Assembly (NCBI GenBank): GCA_027405735.1
Contig: JAPEHQ010000012.1
Coordinates: 1,674,001-1,738,000 of the forward strand
Source of the DNA: Mucor racemosus
Lineage: Eukaryota; Mucoromycota; Mucoromycetes; Mucorales; Mucoraceae
Direction: 5' to 3'
Length of the DNA stretch: 64,000 bases
Shown piece after piece: positions 13,426 through 26,839 of the stretch (positions are counted from its first letter, which is position 1; every line of letters begins with the position of its first letter). A program made the translations under genes and the position numbers. The notes below the pieces were generated by a model. That model had not been told where the DNA came from, did no database searches, and saw only the letters and a program-made list of their open reading frames with translations.

Positions 13426-16400
13426 TTATTCAGTTAAACCGGCTTGTTTGGCCATAGAATAGAAAATTGATTCTTCATTTTCCAAGAGTGTTTTAGGTGA
13501 ATCGAACTCTGCGATGGATCCCTTGTCTAAAACAAGGATTCTGTCAGAATCTAAAACTGTATTGATTCTGTGAGCAATAGTAAGAATAGTACAATTGGCG
13601 AATTGACGACGAATGGTTTCTTGAATAATGGAATCAGTCTCAACATCAATCTATTATTTTTAAAAAAAAGAATATTAGTGTGTGAACATGCAAACACAAT
13701 TAAAACATCAACTTACAGCAGCAGTAGCTTCATCAAGAACAAGAATAGTTGTACGACGAAGAAGAGCACGGGCTAAACAGATCAATTGGCGTTGACCAAC
13801 TGAGAAATTTTCACCACCTTCTAATACTACAGCATTTAATTTACCATCCATGTTGGCAATGTGTTCTTGAAGATGAGAGTGTTGCAAAGCTTGCCATAAT
13901 TCAGCATCATCATGAGTACCAAAAGGGTCCAAATTCTCTCTAACAGTACCGGCAAATAAGACAGGATCTTGGGGAATAATGGTAAGACGAGATCTAAGGT
14001 CAAATAAGCGCAAGCTGGAGATATCGACGCCATCAATAAAGATAGAGCCCTTGGCAGCCTCAACGATACGGAACAAACTCAAACTCAAAGAACTCTTACC
14101 AGCACCAGTACGACCAATAATACCAATCTTTTCCTTAGGTGCTACAGTGAAAGATAAATCACGCAATGCAAGATCCAATCCAGGACGATAACGAGTAGCA
14201 TAATCACGGAACTCAATCAAACCCTTCTCAGGCCACATGGGGTTGACACCACGAACAGCATTATACTTTTCAGTAGGCAAATCAATGTACTCCTTGATAC
14301 GTTCAACTGAAACAACATTAGTTTCAATTTCACAGTAAGAACGAATGACCCAGTTAAGAGCTTGAGTGACACTAAGAGCGTAAGAAACAGAGAGACCAAC
14401 TAAACCAGCATCGATCTTGGAAGAACCGTAAACTACACCAATAACAGCGAATAAAGCAGCAGCTAAAATAATGATGGAACCCAAGAATTCAAGGCGAACA
14501 GCCAACCATCTATTACAAGAAATAGAGGGGAAATAGGCTCTTTGATTATCATCTAATTTTCCTTCGTTTTCAAACATGAAACGCTTTTGTTGCTCATAAG
14601 CACGGATGGTAGATACACCAGAGATAGTCTCTTGGAAGTGAGAATAGATGGGACTCTTACCAACTGAATCTAAACGCTTCAATTCACGAGAAGTAGCAAG
14701 ATAATAACGTTGGACATAAATGTAAATAATACCAAGAGGAACAACTAAAACCATGAAAAGAGGAGTAGAGAATGCAATAATACAGATGGTAGAGATGACA
14801 GAGAAAAGAACGCGGAAATAACCATTGAATGTTCTGGGTAAAACTTCATCAACAGTGTGCTGGTCTTTACTGAAACGATTCAAGATTCTACCCAAAGGAG
14901 TAGTATCAAAGAAGGACATGGGAGAACGAACAATTGTTTCCAACATTTCAGAATGCAAGACACGGGCAGAGCGAATAGCACAATAAACCCAAAGAACAAG
15001 AGTTTGTATCATTGCGAAAAGAGTAGAAGACCAACCGATAAGAGCATATATACCAAGATAGAACCAAACACTATTGTTAGATCCATTATCTTGATTTTGG
15101 GAAGACCAGAATTTCAACCACAAATTAGTACCAACAGAAGCTAATTGAGCGAGCACTAACAAAATAAGGACAGTAATAACACCATAAAGAGAACAAGATT
15201 TGGCGTATTGCTTGTAAACATCTGAAGTGACACTACCCTTAGCACTTTCCTCAACGGTGATAAGACGGTTACCACTAGTGCCATTCTTGGCACCCTTACC
15301 GTTCTTATGGAGAGAAACAAGAGAAGCACGACGAAGAGTCTTGGCGCTCATCATAGAAACATCACTGTTCATACGTTGACGTTGACGACTCAAAGAAGTA
15401 TCTTCTTCACGAGGAAGCAATTCAATAGAAGCAGTATCAGATTGAAGGACATCTTCTTCAACAGCTTCAATAGTACCTTCACTTGATTCTTGATCTTCAG
15501 AATCAGCAGCCTTATTAGGTTGATTACCAAAGTCAGTAACAAGAGCATATAATTCAGATTTTTGGCTCATCAAATTATCATAAGAACCACTTAAAGCAAT
15601 TTGACCTTCGCGCAACATAACAACCTCATCAACTTGAGGTAAATAAGAAATACCATGAGTAACAAGGATACGAGCCTTATTCTTCAAGATACCATTAGGA
15701 CCAATGACATGATCAAAGATATGACGACCAACATGGGCATCTACAGCGCTAAGAGGATCGTCCAAAAGGTAAATATCAGCACGAGCATAGATGGCTCTGG
15801 CAAGAGAGACACGAGCCTTTTGACCACCTGACAAATTGATACCACGTTCACCGATTTCAGTTTGATCACCACCATTCAAAATAGCAATATCACTCTTCAA
15901 TGAACAAGCTTCCAAGACGCGATCATAGAAATCAGCATCCCATCTGTGACCAAAGACAATGTTATCACGCAAAGAAGCATTCATAACCCAAGGTTGTTGA
16001 GGAACGTAAGCAGCAGAGCCACGTAAAATGACTTCACCACCAATCTTGACGGTATCACCAAGCAAAGCACTAATCAAAGAAGATTTACCAGCACCAACGC
16101 GACCTACAACAGCAGTAACTTGACCCTTCTTGACCTTGATGTTGATGTTCTCAAGAACAGCTTTAGGATCTTCAACAGCCCATTTGAACTCACCCTTATT
16201 GATTTCAACAAGAGGAGTGTTATCATTGTAATCAGGGTCATTGCGGTAGTCTTCACGAGTAACAGCATTAGGATCTAATTCTTGAGATGAAAGATAACTT
16301 TCAATACGATAAAGAGAAACGGAAGCTTCAATAGTTGATGTAATGACATTGGGGAAAACAGTGAGAGGGAATTGTAAAAGACCAAAGAGAGCAATAGCAA

Positions 16401-17642
16401 CAAAAGCAATATCACTAGTCAAAGGATGTTCAGAGATGGAAACGTAAACAGCAAATGTAGAGAGGGATACTAAGAAGGGAATGGATGTCCATGTGAAATT
16501 CTGAACTGCAGACATGACACCAATCTTCTTCAAGGTTGCTAATTCTAAATCGTTACGAATGAAGCTAATCTTCTCCAAGAAAGGCATCTCCCAAGCATAC
16601 AACTTGATGACACGAATACCGTTCAAGATTTCATTCATCAACTTGACTCTGGCATCTTTGTTGCCCATTTGAGTCTTTTGATAAGCACGCATCTTACGAG
16701 CAATATAAGTGTTCAAAGGAATAGCAAGAATAAGAATACCAACACCAGCACCAATACTTGGGCCCATGGTATTATACAAGAAGAATAAAGAAATTACGAT
16801 TTGGAAAGGACCACTCCATACTAGAAAATGAACAAATAATCAATAAAAATTCCCCTTCTATTTTTATGCAATTTTATACATACCAATGTGGAAATAAGTA
16901 CACAAATCCATTAATCTTTGAGCATCAACACTCATATGATTAACAATCTCACCAACAGTAGATTTTTGACGACTAGCATTACTCAAAACCAAAGTCTTTT
17001 GATAGATGGAAGTAACAAGAGCAGCACGAAGACGCATACCGGTACTGAAACAACGTTGAAAGTATTGGTGAAGGAACATGGTTTGACAAATAGCTGTAAG
17101 GAACATGGCAACTGCAATTATGATACCACGATATGCAGGTTCAGGAGTGTCAGAATTATAACTAGTAACCCAAACCATCAATTTCTTGAGAAGCATTGGT
17201 TGAGTAAATTGTAAAATATCTTGTAAAGCCTTGAAAAGAGCGGCTAAAGCAAAAGGACCACCCAATGTCTTTACGAGAGCACGTAATAAAGAGGGCCTGA
17301 ATGAAGCAGCGACTTTTAGACATTTCTATCACTACCTTTTTAAGAATAACACTTACTTTGATTTACTCAATTCTCTTTGCCAGTTTTCTTGGAATCTGAC
17401 ATTCACAACAGCAGATTGATCTTCTGATTTAAGGTTCCTAAATCAAGTAATTCACATGAGACAAAGCTGATCTGCATTAGATTAATAATCAAAATCTATT
17501 TTACCACAAGTCATCCATAGTCAAAGGCTTTTGATAACCCAATCTCATCAAAGGAGTCATCCAACTGAATGTAAGTCTACCAAAAATATTTGTCTTTTCC
17601 TCAGGAGAGTCAAGCTATTCATGCAAAATGATCAACATCTCG

Positions 17643-17684
<42 letters not shown>

Positions 17685-18615
17685 AACAGCGATCAAACAT
17701 ACCTCATCATCTTCCAACATGATATATTGTGTCTTGGGTCTTTGCATATTCTCCAAACCAAAGATAATGATTGCCAAAGCATAATTTGTAGCAAAAAGAG
17801 CAAATTGTGTACCATCAGTGTAAGGAGTATCATTCATGATCTTTGTACGCAATTTGATGCCATCTACAATGATGACAAATAACCAATAAAATAATAAAAC
17901 GGCGGATGAAACGCGATTACGATTGTATTCAATATGGTGCAATCCAATGACGAAAATCTATCAAAATTGATGAATACATGTTTGATCCATGGATGGATAT
18001 TTTTTTTTTTTTTTTTTTTTTGTTACCAAAACCAAGATGGACAATCCTTGAACTAAAATTGGAGCATTGTCAATCCAATCCATTCCGTCATTTAGCACTG
18101 AAAATAAAAAGCTGCAAACTGCAGTAATCAAAATCAACAACAAGGTTGTCTAGAAATTATTGAATTGTTAGACCGTGAATAACTATAATGAAAGGTAAAT
18201 TTTCTTGCTTTACCATTTTAGCAAAATAATGCCAGTTTTTAGTCATGTCAGAAGAAAGAGATTCTCTTTTTGACAAAATCCAAAATCGAATCATGCCAGT
18301 AACAATGACAAAAGCATATGGAACTAAAGTAATAACACTAAATGTTTTACCAAGTAAGTATCGAGTGAAATCATATAACAATAACTTATAAACTTACGTA
18401 TCCTCAAAGCAAGGTGTAAAATCGGGGACTCTTTCATTTGAAAATGGACCCTATTTTTTTTTTATATATATATAAATATTTAAAGAGACATTGTTGTTTT
18501 TTTGTTCATTTCTTATTCTTACCCAGCCTTCACTATTTTTACATAAACCAGACCAAGGTTGTTGGTCCACAGGTTTACTGTGATTACCATTTATTACCCA
18601 TTGATTTGAATCCAT
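13426..18615 (-). CDS. ABCC/MRP-type ABC transporter (full length, with TMD0)
   Basis: ATP-driven export or vacuolar sequestration pump of the ABCC family, typically for glutathione or other organic anion conjugates. I model ten exons on the minus strand: 18523-18615, 18398-18450, 18214-18337, 18027-18149, 17703-17957, 17505-17614, 17357-17437, 16884-17296, 13717-16820 and 13426-13650. These give 1526 residues, near the usual 1500. The N-terminal hydrophobic block (about residues 45-200) is a TMD0, followed by the linker motif with [12 protein letters not shown]1 has Walker [10 protein letters not shown] (about 655), signature LSGGQ and [13 protein letters not shown]2 has GRTGAGKSS (about 1324), signature FSVGQ and [10 protein letters not shown]. 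The degenerate acidic residue after the NBD1 Walker B (DDP) is normal for this family. All splice junctions are GT-AG and keep phase. Two introns contain long poly-T/A tracts. Vacuolar (Ycf1-like) location is inferred from family, not seen. Confidence 0.93.
17649..17686. repeat. Homopolymer T/A tract inside an intron of the ABC transporter gene
   Basis: About 29 T followed by about 9 A on the plus strand, within the intron 17615-17702. A second T tract (18000-18021) sits in the next upstream intron. Both are pyrimidine/purine runs well away from the splice sites. Confidence 0.8.
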
Positions 18616-19405
18616 GGTTAATAAATAAAATGAAAAAGATTCAATTTATAAAAAGAAAAAAATGGAGGGAAGAACAAGCAGTGAAAAGGATTTTATTTTA
18701 TATGGAACTTGAAGCTTATTTTTTCCTATAGATTCGATTGTATGAATAATCATCTAAACCGTCACTTTCTCGGGTAAATTGGAGCGTTTACAGATGTAAT
18801 AGAACAAAAGAGTAAATTGACAGAATCCTAATTTAGGGTATTAGATCAAGTAACGAATCTTTTTTTTTTCATGCAAATCAAAAAAAAAAAAAAAAAAATA
18901 GAAAAAGATAGAAATACATCAATTATACCATATTTCAATTGTCAAGTGTTTATACAGTTCATGAATGTCTCACTGCTTTATAGCTGGTTAGAAGAATCTA
19001 TAGAATCAAAGCTGAATAATTAAATGGGTGCAGTCCTAGATCACAAATACCCCGTAGTTCCGCAGTAAAACAAAAAAGTACTTTTATGGAAATACAATAC
19101 GCGCGTAGGATTGACATACTAGGCATACAATTAAAAGTTGTGTATGTGCATATTTGACACGACTGAATATTTATATTTGATTTCTACACTGAAAACTGCT
19201 ATTTGCTCTCAGTTTTAACGATTTTTACAGCTATTCTGATGAACGAAAATATTAATATTTTATTGCAAATCACTTGTATCTACATAATTACTTTAAAGAA
19301 AACGAATAACAATAAATACATATTTACAATATTAATGACATTCTTTCATTGTTATTGCATATATTGTTCTTTAAAGTTGCTGCATATCTGTGGCGGCCAA
19401 AATTG
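18616..19405. other. Intergenic region upstream of the ABC transporter gene
   Basis: AT-rich DNA with a poly-A run near 18880-18898 and no supported gene. It should contain the promoter of the minus-strand ABC transporter gene, but no distinct motif could be assigned. Confidence 0.4.
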
Positions 19406-19768
19406 CTATGCATCTTTATGTGCAGAAGTTTTGAACTCCTGACCGATGGGATGAGGCTTTCTAGGTACCTTCTTAATATTAGGCATACCGCTGCCGAGCC
19501 ACTGGTTCATACTCTCATCTACACAGAGATATTTTCCGGGCTCAAGAGCTTTTGATAAGGTTTCGTTGAATGCAGCTAGGAAACCACAAATCTGGTACTA
19601 GGGATCAGCGTTTTTTCTATCAACGTTAAACAATTCGAAAACATGGTACTGAAGAATCGAAAAGAATCTTTTATATTCCATATAATTGGAAAAGTCGATA
19701 TTGGGGAAGACGCTTGATCCCATATGCCAGTAGGCCTTCTTATCGGCATAAACCATTACGGTCATAGT
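19406..19768 (-). pseudogene. piggyBac-like transposase fragment (DDE_Tnp_1_7)
   Basis: Translation of the minus strand gives YWHMGSSVFPNIDFSNYM, then a block ending in ALEPGKYLCVDESMNQWLG, then KKVPRKPHPIGQEFKT. This is the conserved block around the first catalytic Asp (VDES) of piggyBac-type transposases. One in-frame TAG occurs after NADP, where a Trp is expected. The frame ends soon after EFKT, so the rest of the catalytic domain is missing. No flanking TTAA repeats with inverted ends were identified. It is a dead remnant. Confidence 0.7.
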
Positions 19769-20010
19769 AATAAGAAGAGCTGGTTTATTCTAACATATAT
19801 CTGATATGCTAGAATAATTAAAAATAATAAGACATTGTAAAGTCTTGATAAATGTCAGCTTTCCAACTGTGGGTCAAACTAAGGGATCAAAACTAAACTG
19901 ATCCTTATTCTTTTATTCATGAGATGTAGTTTATATAGTAATGACAGACAAGTACTGTAGATAAGGACTACTTGAAGTGACACTGGTAAACTAATAAGAT
20001 GCTCTGACAC

Positions 20011-20238
20011 TTGAATTTAAATACTAACACCTTTTATTCCAGGTTCGAGATGGAAACATTGTTGACGAGTAGCACAAAGTGGGATGGGGTTGGCTTCCAT
20101 ATCAACGCCGACAAACGAATTGGCTATTATTTGGTCGAGTTTTCGGCAACAACACCCACTGAGATGAAAGACTTTTTTAATCAAACACAATTGCTATTCT
20201 CTTGGAAAACGTCTCTTATCGATAGTATCAGATTGTAA
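20011..20238 (+). pseudogene. Fragment of a Mucorales-type repeated hypothetical protein
   Basis: A 75-codon frame contains KWDGVGFHINADKRIGYYLVEFS. I recall a WDGVGFHF...YYLVEFSGG block from expanded hypothetical proteins in Mucoromycota genomes, but no function is known to me. The fragment has neither the upstream nor downstream parts of such proteins and sits between a transposase remnant and a repeat. It is most likely a gene relic. The identification is weak. Confidence 0.4.
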
Positions 20239-20317
20239 GAGCCAACGTGTTTATTTGTTCTGTATTTACAGTAAGTCTTCTACTGTATGTTAGTCCATAG
20301 TTCAACAAATAATTCGT

Positions 20318-21540
20318 CTGTAGCTAATCAAAATCGACCACACGCCAAAATTGACCTAAATTTGATTACTAAAAATTGAGTACTTAAATTGAGGTATATA
20401 TTAATTTTTGGTATTCACAAGGTAGATCCAACTTTGAGCTACCCTGCTTTTGTTGTTGTAGCGAAAAATATTAATTTTTCGTCGAGATAATCAAAATAAT
20501 AGTTCTTACCACAGCTTAAACCCTATAGTAACGGGGTTCCAAAATTTATTTACAAAAAATGAACGAAAAATGATTCAAAAAACAAAATTGTTCAAGTGTT
20601 CATAAACTGCAAAGTAAGTCAATCTAGCGTATTAAATGGTTTTTGTACAGTTTTAAATTCTGCATCCATTTATATAAAATTTAACAACATGTTTCACGTA
20701 AAAGTTTGCGCAAAATGCAATTAAAATTTTGGAGGTTTTTTGAAGACACAGGACACTTTTTATAAGCATATTTTAAATTTAAGTAATGACAATAATGCGC
20801 AACAAAATTATCTATTGATCGAGCTATTGATAAACCTTTTAGATGCATTTTTCATAGAGAAACCGAGATTTTTGTCCAAAATTTTTTCAAATTCAGAATT
20901 TGGGATGAGGGTATACAAGGGAAAAATGGGAGCCAGAAACGAAGGTGTCTCTTTGTACACATTTTTGAGGATATCTCCACGACAAATAAATATTTTGAAA
21001 AACCCTAAAATGGGCCTGAAAGAGCTCAACGAGGTCGATGACATGAATGTAAAAAAAATACTGCTCAATTTAATCAAAAGTTTGAAATCGGCTACAAAAA
21101 TGTCAAAAAAATGAAAAAAAATAAAAGTGCTCAAATTTTTTTTATACTAAAATATGTTATAGAGCATGTCAAAACAAGTAAGTTTTATTATTAAAAGTTG
21201 TTAGTATAGCTTAATTTTTCGTAGAGATATAAAGCCTCGAAGTTTTAATTTTTATCAGCAAAATACGCGCAAAAATTTGAAACATTAACATTAAAAAATT
21301 CATACCAACTGCAAAAACTAGGATATTTCCGGATACCTGTTTTTAAATTAAAGTTGAGCATCTCAGGTATATTGGTATATAATTTTTTTTTGATGTTATT
21401 TAGTGCAAAAAAAATCGAGCAGGGATGAAAAGTGCAACCTAGTTTTCAAAGGAAAAACAGCGAATTTTACGTGTTTTTCAGTCTTTCGTGAGATATAGAA
21501 TAACTTTAGGAACAGGTGTAGCATAATGCAACCAATTCAA
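20318..21540 (+). repeat. Dispersed repeat family R, copy R2 (segment Z)
   Basis: Contains only segment Z of the family, from a CACGCCAAAATTGACC block to a GTGTAGCATAATG end. The 124-codon frame is intact at 20740-21114 and the same length as in R1 and R5. The opposite strand is also open (20808-21134). This copy supplies the uninterrupted sequence at the sites where R1 received the LTR and the CACTA-like element. Confidence 0.8.
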
Positions 21541-22804
21541 TAACAAAAGCTTAATCTCGGTACATCGTAGCAACAAAGGCTACTCTATATAGTGCTTACA
21601 ATTCCCCGCTTAGTTCATGTCGTTTGAATTCGATTTATCATTTTAATGTATTAGCATTATCAGTATCAAGTGAACCTAACAGCATTTTCGTTGCCAATTC
21701 TAGCTTTAAAGTAAAGGTTTTCAAGCCTAGAATTATTAGTATTTACCTCTGTTTTGTATTTGGTTTACGAAATTAAGCACTTATAATAGGTATATACAAC
21801 TGGCCAAAGTGCCTTGAAATCAAATATATTCAATTTTTGCAGCGTATTGCGAACTCAGTGGAAATTCTATTTGAGAGTGTAGATCAGGTATCAAGTGTGT
21901 CACGCACTTCCATAACTTGAAAAGATTTTCGATTGATTGATTACTCAATTAAAGATGCCGCCAAACGTGTTCATTTTTTAAAGGGTTTTTTCTTTAATTT
22001 TTAGCAATAGTAAACTTTGAAAAAAACATTTAAAGTTTGTGATGCATTTTCAAAGGTGTAGATATCTAATTTTTATTTTCGAAAAAATGGGCGATAATAA
22101 TATTTAAATTTGATTTTTCAAAGGGCATCGATTTTCAGTTTTAGTATCCACTCTCGAAATTTTTATGGCCATTTCAATCAATAAATATGCTTTAATTGCA
22201 TTTGTACTTCATTAAAGTAATAGGCATCTTTTTTACAACATGTAGCATCATTTTTTTCTTATTTTTAGTCTATAAATCTAGGTCTTCCATGATTTTAACT
22301 GAAATTTGTTGTTTCAATGGACACTGGCCAACGGCGCCCCTCCTAGGTTTTTTCTCCACGAAGGTGCCCTTTTGCAATCAGTAATTTTATTCTTTTTTCC
22401 CTCGTTAATTTTATCTTATTACTCGATGTCAAGCTGCTGACAATTCAACAAATGTGGATTGATGTGTGAAAAAGGCATCTTATACAATGTGATTCTATAC
22501 AGAATTTACCTCTTTTTCCAAACACTGTTTAAGAAGACGTTTTTCTCTTTTCAGAAACTTTTCAGCTTTTATCAAATACTCTCCTTACTTTTCTCAAAAA
22601 CGTTCAAATTTTTGATCAGATACCATATACTGTAATATATATTGTCAAAAACTTCGTGACCTTGTACTACTTGCACCGAAACTTTTGAACCGGGAGTGAC
22701 CATGGTCTTTTAAACAAGCGACGAGCTCGGGAAGTTATAGAAGAAGCTAACACGAAACAATCATATACCTTCTATTTATTTCCATCATAATCTAATCATT
22801 TAAA
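21541..22804. other. Intergenic region upstream of the CCDC124-type gene
   Basis: AT-rich, no supported gene. The last 150 bases before the start codon at 22805 are less AT-rich and CT-containing, as expected for a fungal promoter and 5' UTR. No specific binding site is claimed. Confidence 0.4.
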
Positions 22805-23695
22805 ATGGCAAAGAAGGGACCTAACAGTAAAGCTGAAGCTGGTAATGCCAAGAAGGCTGCTAGTAAGGCTGAAAAGGATAAGAAGGCAAGTGCCGCCGCT
22901 GAATCTGCCGAGGCTGATAAATGGGCTCAAGGTGCCAAAGGTAAGAATAATAAAAAGGAGGAAGCTGAAGCCAAAAAGGTAAAATCTTAAATGAATTTGG
23001 GTTATGAAAATATTGGTTAATTTATTTCTATACAGGCTGCTGCTGCTGCTAAGAAGGCCGAGGCAGCTAAACTTTTGGTGAGCATGGTATCAGTTGTCAT
23101 TGTTTCTTGCTTGCTAACAATTTTACTTTTTTCATCAGGCCGAGGAAGAGAAGGAATTCAAAAAGAAACCTACTTTGAAGGGTGTCGACGTAAGTTGAAA
23201 AAGAGTAAATTGTATCATGAAATCTGATGATCTATTGATTGTAGAAAAAAGCTGCTCAAAAATCTGCCAAGCATGAAGCTGCTGGCCATTCCAGACGTGT
23301 CATTCCCGAGTTCTCTGCTACAGGTATTGATGATGCTCTTGATCTTTTGTCAATCGATGAAGGTTCAGCCAAGGCTAAGGATGTTGAGAAACATCCTGAG
23401 CGTCGTTTCAAGGGTGCTTTGGCTGCTTTTGAGGAACGTGAGTTACCCAACTTCAAGGCCGACAATCCTGGATTGCGTTTGACTCAATTAAAGGAATTGA
23501 TGTACAAGGCTTTCCAAAAATCACCCGAGAATCCTTTCAATCAAGCCAATATTTTGGCCTACAATGCTACTCAGGAAGATGCTCAAGCTATGAAATGTAA
23601 TATTTTAAAAACTCACATTTGCCTTGATTTACTAACGCAATTTTCTTATAGCCAACAAAAACAAGCATATCGAAGATCGTCTTCGTACCAATTAA
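22805..23695 (+). CDS. CCDC124 / Lso2-type ribosome-associated protein
   Basis: Small basic coiled-coil protein that binds ribosomes. Homologues (CCDC124 in animals, Lso2 in yeast, Oxs1 in fission yeast) occupy idle or hibernating ribosomes. Five exons are modelled: 22805-22978, 23036-23077, 23139-23189, 23245-23596 and 23652-23695, giving 220 residues (human CCDC124 has 223). The N-terminal half is Lys/Ala/Glu-rich and helical. The C-terminal conserved domain has the family pattern of a dispensable acidic linker, then EKHPERRFKGALAAFEE, then NPGLRLTQLKELMYKAFQKSPENPFNQ. All introns are GT-AG with phase kept. The start is the first ATG, followed by KKGPNSKA, which resembles the ribosome-binding N-terminus of the family. 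It converges with the GT49 gene, with 250 bp between stops and a poly-T tract in that gap. Confidence 0.9.
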
Positions 23696-23945
23696 GCTAT
23701 TCAACATGTTGCTGAAAATTAATGATTTGTTTTTTGTATATATTTTGAATTAAATTTGCATTAATTTTGAAAAAAAACAAAGCCATTTTTATTTTGTGTG
23801 TATTTTTTTTTTTTTTTTTTTTTGAGAGGCAAAAATTACAAATGAATCAAAGAAAAAAAAAAGTATAAGTCTAGTATTAGTATGTAAAAAATGATATTAT
23901 GATATGAAAGAAAAGTAAAAGAAAAGGAAGGATGAAGAGAATAAA

Positions 23946-25359
23946 TTATTGAACACGAGAGACAACTTCACGGAAACCTTTAATTTTAGCACATTCCTTC
24001 TTCAAATTATCAGCAACATCAGTATCCCATAATCCTGCTGAAATCATTAAACGAGAATAACGAAGACAAACTTCTTCTCTGAAATAATCATAAAGCTTTT
24101 TGTTGTATTTACGCTATAAAATGCAGTTAGTAAATTGGTCAATCAGTAAATAAAACTATTAAATTACCTCTTTTGCTCGAGTATCTTCGGGATAATGATG
24201 AGTTTGATGAATCAAGAAATCGTTAGGAAGAACCCAATAATCGATACCAGCCAAATAAATTTCATATAAACAAGCAGCCTTATTTGCGCCATATCCTACA
24301 AAACGCTCATCGCACCAAGGGGAGCCCTCCTTTTTAAAGATTACGTAAGGTTCGTACGAGTAGTTATAATCAGTGACTTTATAGTGAGTTGATGATTTGT
24401 ACCACTTTTTATAGTCTGTGGAGCCATGTCCTCTAGTCCAACCCAAATGGAACATGTCGATTTTCTCAGTAAGAACAATATTCATCAATGCTTCCTTGTC
24501 CTTTGGGAACAATTTCCAATCCTCACCATCTTCCTCTAAAATATATTCGAAAGCAGGTACTACAATAGCAGCTTTACCACCTCGAAGTTTCTCCATCAAA
24601 TCTTCGTTTTTACGTAGAGATTCTCTAAAATCAGTACATAAATGGAAATCGACATCGAGCATCATCAAGTAATCGGTTCTGACAAAAAATTTAGCGACAT
24701 TTCTCCACATATTGAATTGACGATCAAATTTATCTACTACTAAATGAATATCGACAAATCTACCCATATCAGGGTTATCATTGTACATAGCATGTAAATC
24801 TCGTAAAATGACGTCTTTTGTATGATCATCGTTGACATGAATAGCGACTGAAATAGGTCCCTTATAACGTGTTGCCAATCTGCTGAGAACGGGAAATCGA
24901 TTATGAGTAACCAAAGTGGAAATTGTTACATCTTCTTGATCAAAATGTTCCGATGCTTTAAAATAATATGGAATCACTTTTGAAGGACCCATTGCATCCG
25001 AAAACACTTTGCTCAATACCAAATCCTCGGGAATTGATTGATTTTGACCTCCTATTTATAGTAGTGATTATTTTTATAAATAAATGAGTAAATCCAGATA
25101 TATCAGTTATAAATAAATAATTACCTTCTGCATTGGTCCAAGTTACTGTTTGTAAAGAGTGATATTTCTTTTGGAGTTGATTAACACTCACTAGATCTGG
25201 TCCACTTGCTGCTGTTAAAGAAGAACTGGAAGAGGAGGAAGAAGGTGTTTGAAGCCAACCAAAACCAAGCAAGTGTATTGTAGCATAAAATAATGATCCA
25301 GCCAAGTAAAAGCTTAAAAGAAACCGTAATATTTTTGAAAATGTGAATGATTCTTTCAT
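23946..25359 (-). CDS. GT49 family (LARGE/B4GAT1-like) glycosyltransferase
   Basis: Probable Golgi type II membrane glycosyltransferase. Three exons (25125-25359, 24168-25051, 23946-24113) encode 428 residues. A single N-terminal hydrophobic segment (about residues 8-32) follows a short cytoplasmic tail, then a Ser-rich stem. The catalytic domain shows SVAIHVNDDH, an MMLDVDFH metal-binding DxD (about residue 211) and the C-terminal block SYEPYVIFKKEG, PWCDERFVGYGANK and LPNDFLIHQTHHYPE. These are the typical GT49 signatures seen in LARGE and B4GAT1, which transfer xylose/glucuronate in animals. The fungal acceptor is unknown, so the sugar specificity cannot be stated. The start is the first ATG and gives the signal anchor; splice phases 1 and 0 are consistent. 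Confidence 0.85.
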
Positions 25360-26839
25360 TTTATATCTGGGAAAAAAGAAAAAGAAAGATAAAAAGAAAA
25401 AGAGTTAAAAATAAACGACTCTAGTGTAAGAAAGGGAAGACGAACAGGGAGGGTATAAAACTTAATTAAAGGCATCCTGTACAACATTAAATATAACCTT
25501 CAAATTATATGTGCTACTCAAAATTGAGAGACCTTCTCCTATTTAACACTTGTAAATAGGACCTATTTTCTGGGTTCCCAGTCTCGGCCTTTTCTCGTCG
25601 TAATATTGCACTACTGTTTTCGGCTTGATTTTACTATATTTGAACGATACATAATACTGCTTTCGATCTAATATATTTTCTGGAAATGATATAATATATT
25701 ATATTAAAAGTTGGTTTATGCTGCAGCTCTTCAGCTCAAATCGAATAAAATAGCACCTTGCCAATGATTGGATGTAGTAATTTCAAATGACGAAGCTGCT
25801 GCTTCTAGACATCGATTCTTATAGGAGCCTTTTAAATTAGTTTGTACAGTATGAATTTTAGATTAGGTTTCATCAAACATGCAGCTCAATTGATATTGCA
25901 GATACACAATGGTGCAAAAAGACTAATAACTCATAACAGACACCGACTCTTTTAATTTCTGCAGCCTTTTATAGCACTGTTTAGCCTTCGAGCGGTTTCA
26001 AACAAACACATTGGTCAACTATTTTGATTTTTTTTCAGGCACTGTATTGCCATTGAAGTTAGCAAGCAGATGCGAAATCTTAATATTATAAAATGATATT
26101 ACATATCTTTGTAAAAGTTATGCAACTACGAAACATTCAATTATTACTGCCTATTTGGGATGATGGCTCATTCAAAACCAATTCATTAATAGCTTTTTTG
26201 CACGTAAAACGTAAAACAAACAAAGCATCATCGAGAATTTCTACCCGACTGCTCAAAGTAAGTCTGAATGATACGCTTAGCAGGTAAAATAAAGTGTATA
26301 AATAATCTTAATTATTATATTTACGAAGCGTATTACGAAATAATTTGGGCATATATACGCTGCGAAAGTTTAATATATTCGATCTTAGGGCCTCTGCTTA
26401 CCCCGAGTATTTGTGCTTTGGCAAGTTGTATTTGTTACAGATGCTTAATTCAATAAATCAAATAAGCCAAATAGATCAAATATATAAAAACTGAAACAGA
26501 TACCGATAAAACTTCGGCTTGGACACTTCTACTTGTAAGCTAGGTTTCGTAAATGAAATGTTGCTAGATCTGCTTTCTATATTAATAATATACCAAAATG
26601 ATAAATCGCTTGCAGACGACATGAAATGGAAGAAGTATTGTAAGTATTAGTGTAGCCTATGTTGCTATGATGTACTGAGATGAAACATTATCATTGAATG
26701 TGTCCCTTTTAAGAATATTTTCTAATAATAAAACAAGTTTTCCATATACTTTTTTTATATAAATGCTAAACAATTACACTCCATAACCATGAATTGCTTT
26801 TCTAATTTACCAATAATAATAATATATTTACTTTACAAA
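25360..26839. other. Intergenic region, no supported gene
   Basis: AT-rich, with only short frames (at most 64 codons) and no protein motif recognised. It holds the upstream region of the GT49 gene. A few stretches of mixed composition near 25740-26290 could be relics of older coding or mobile DNA, but nothing can be assigned. Confidence 0.35.
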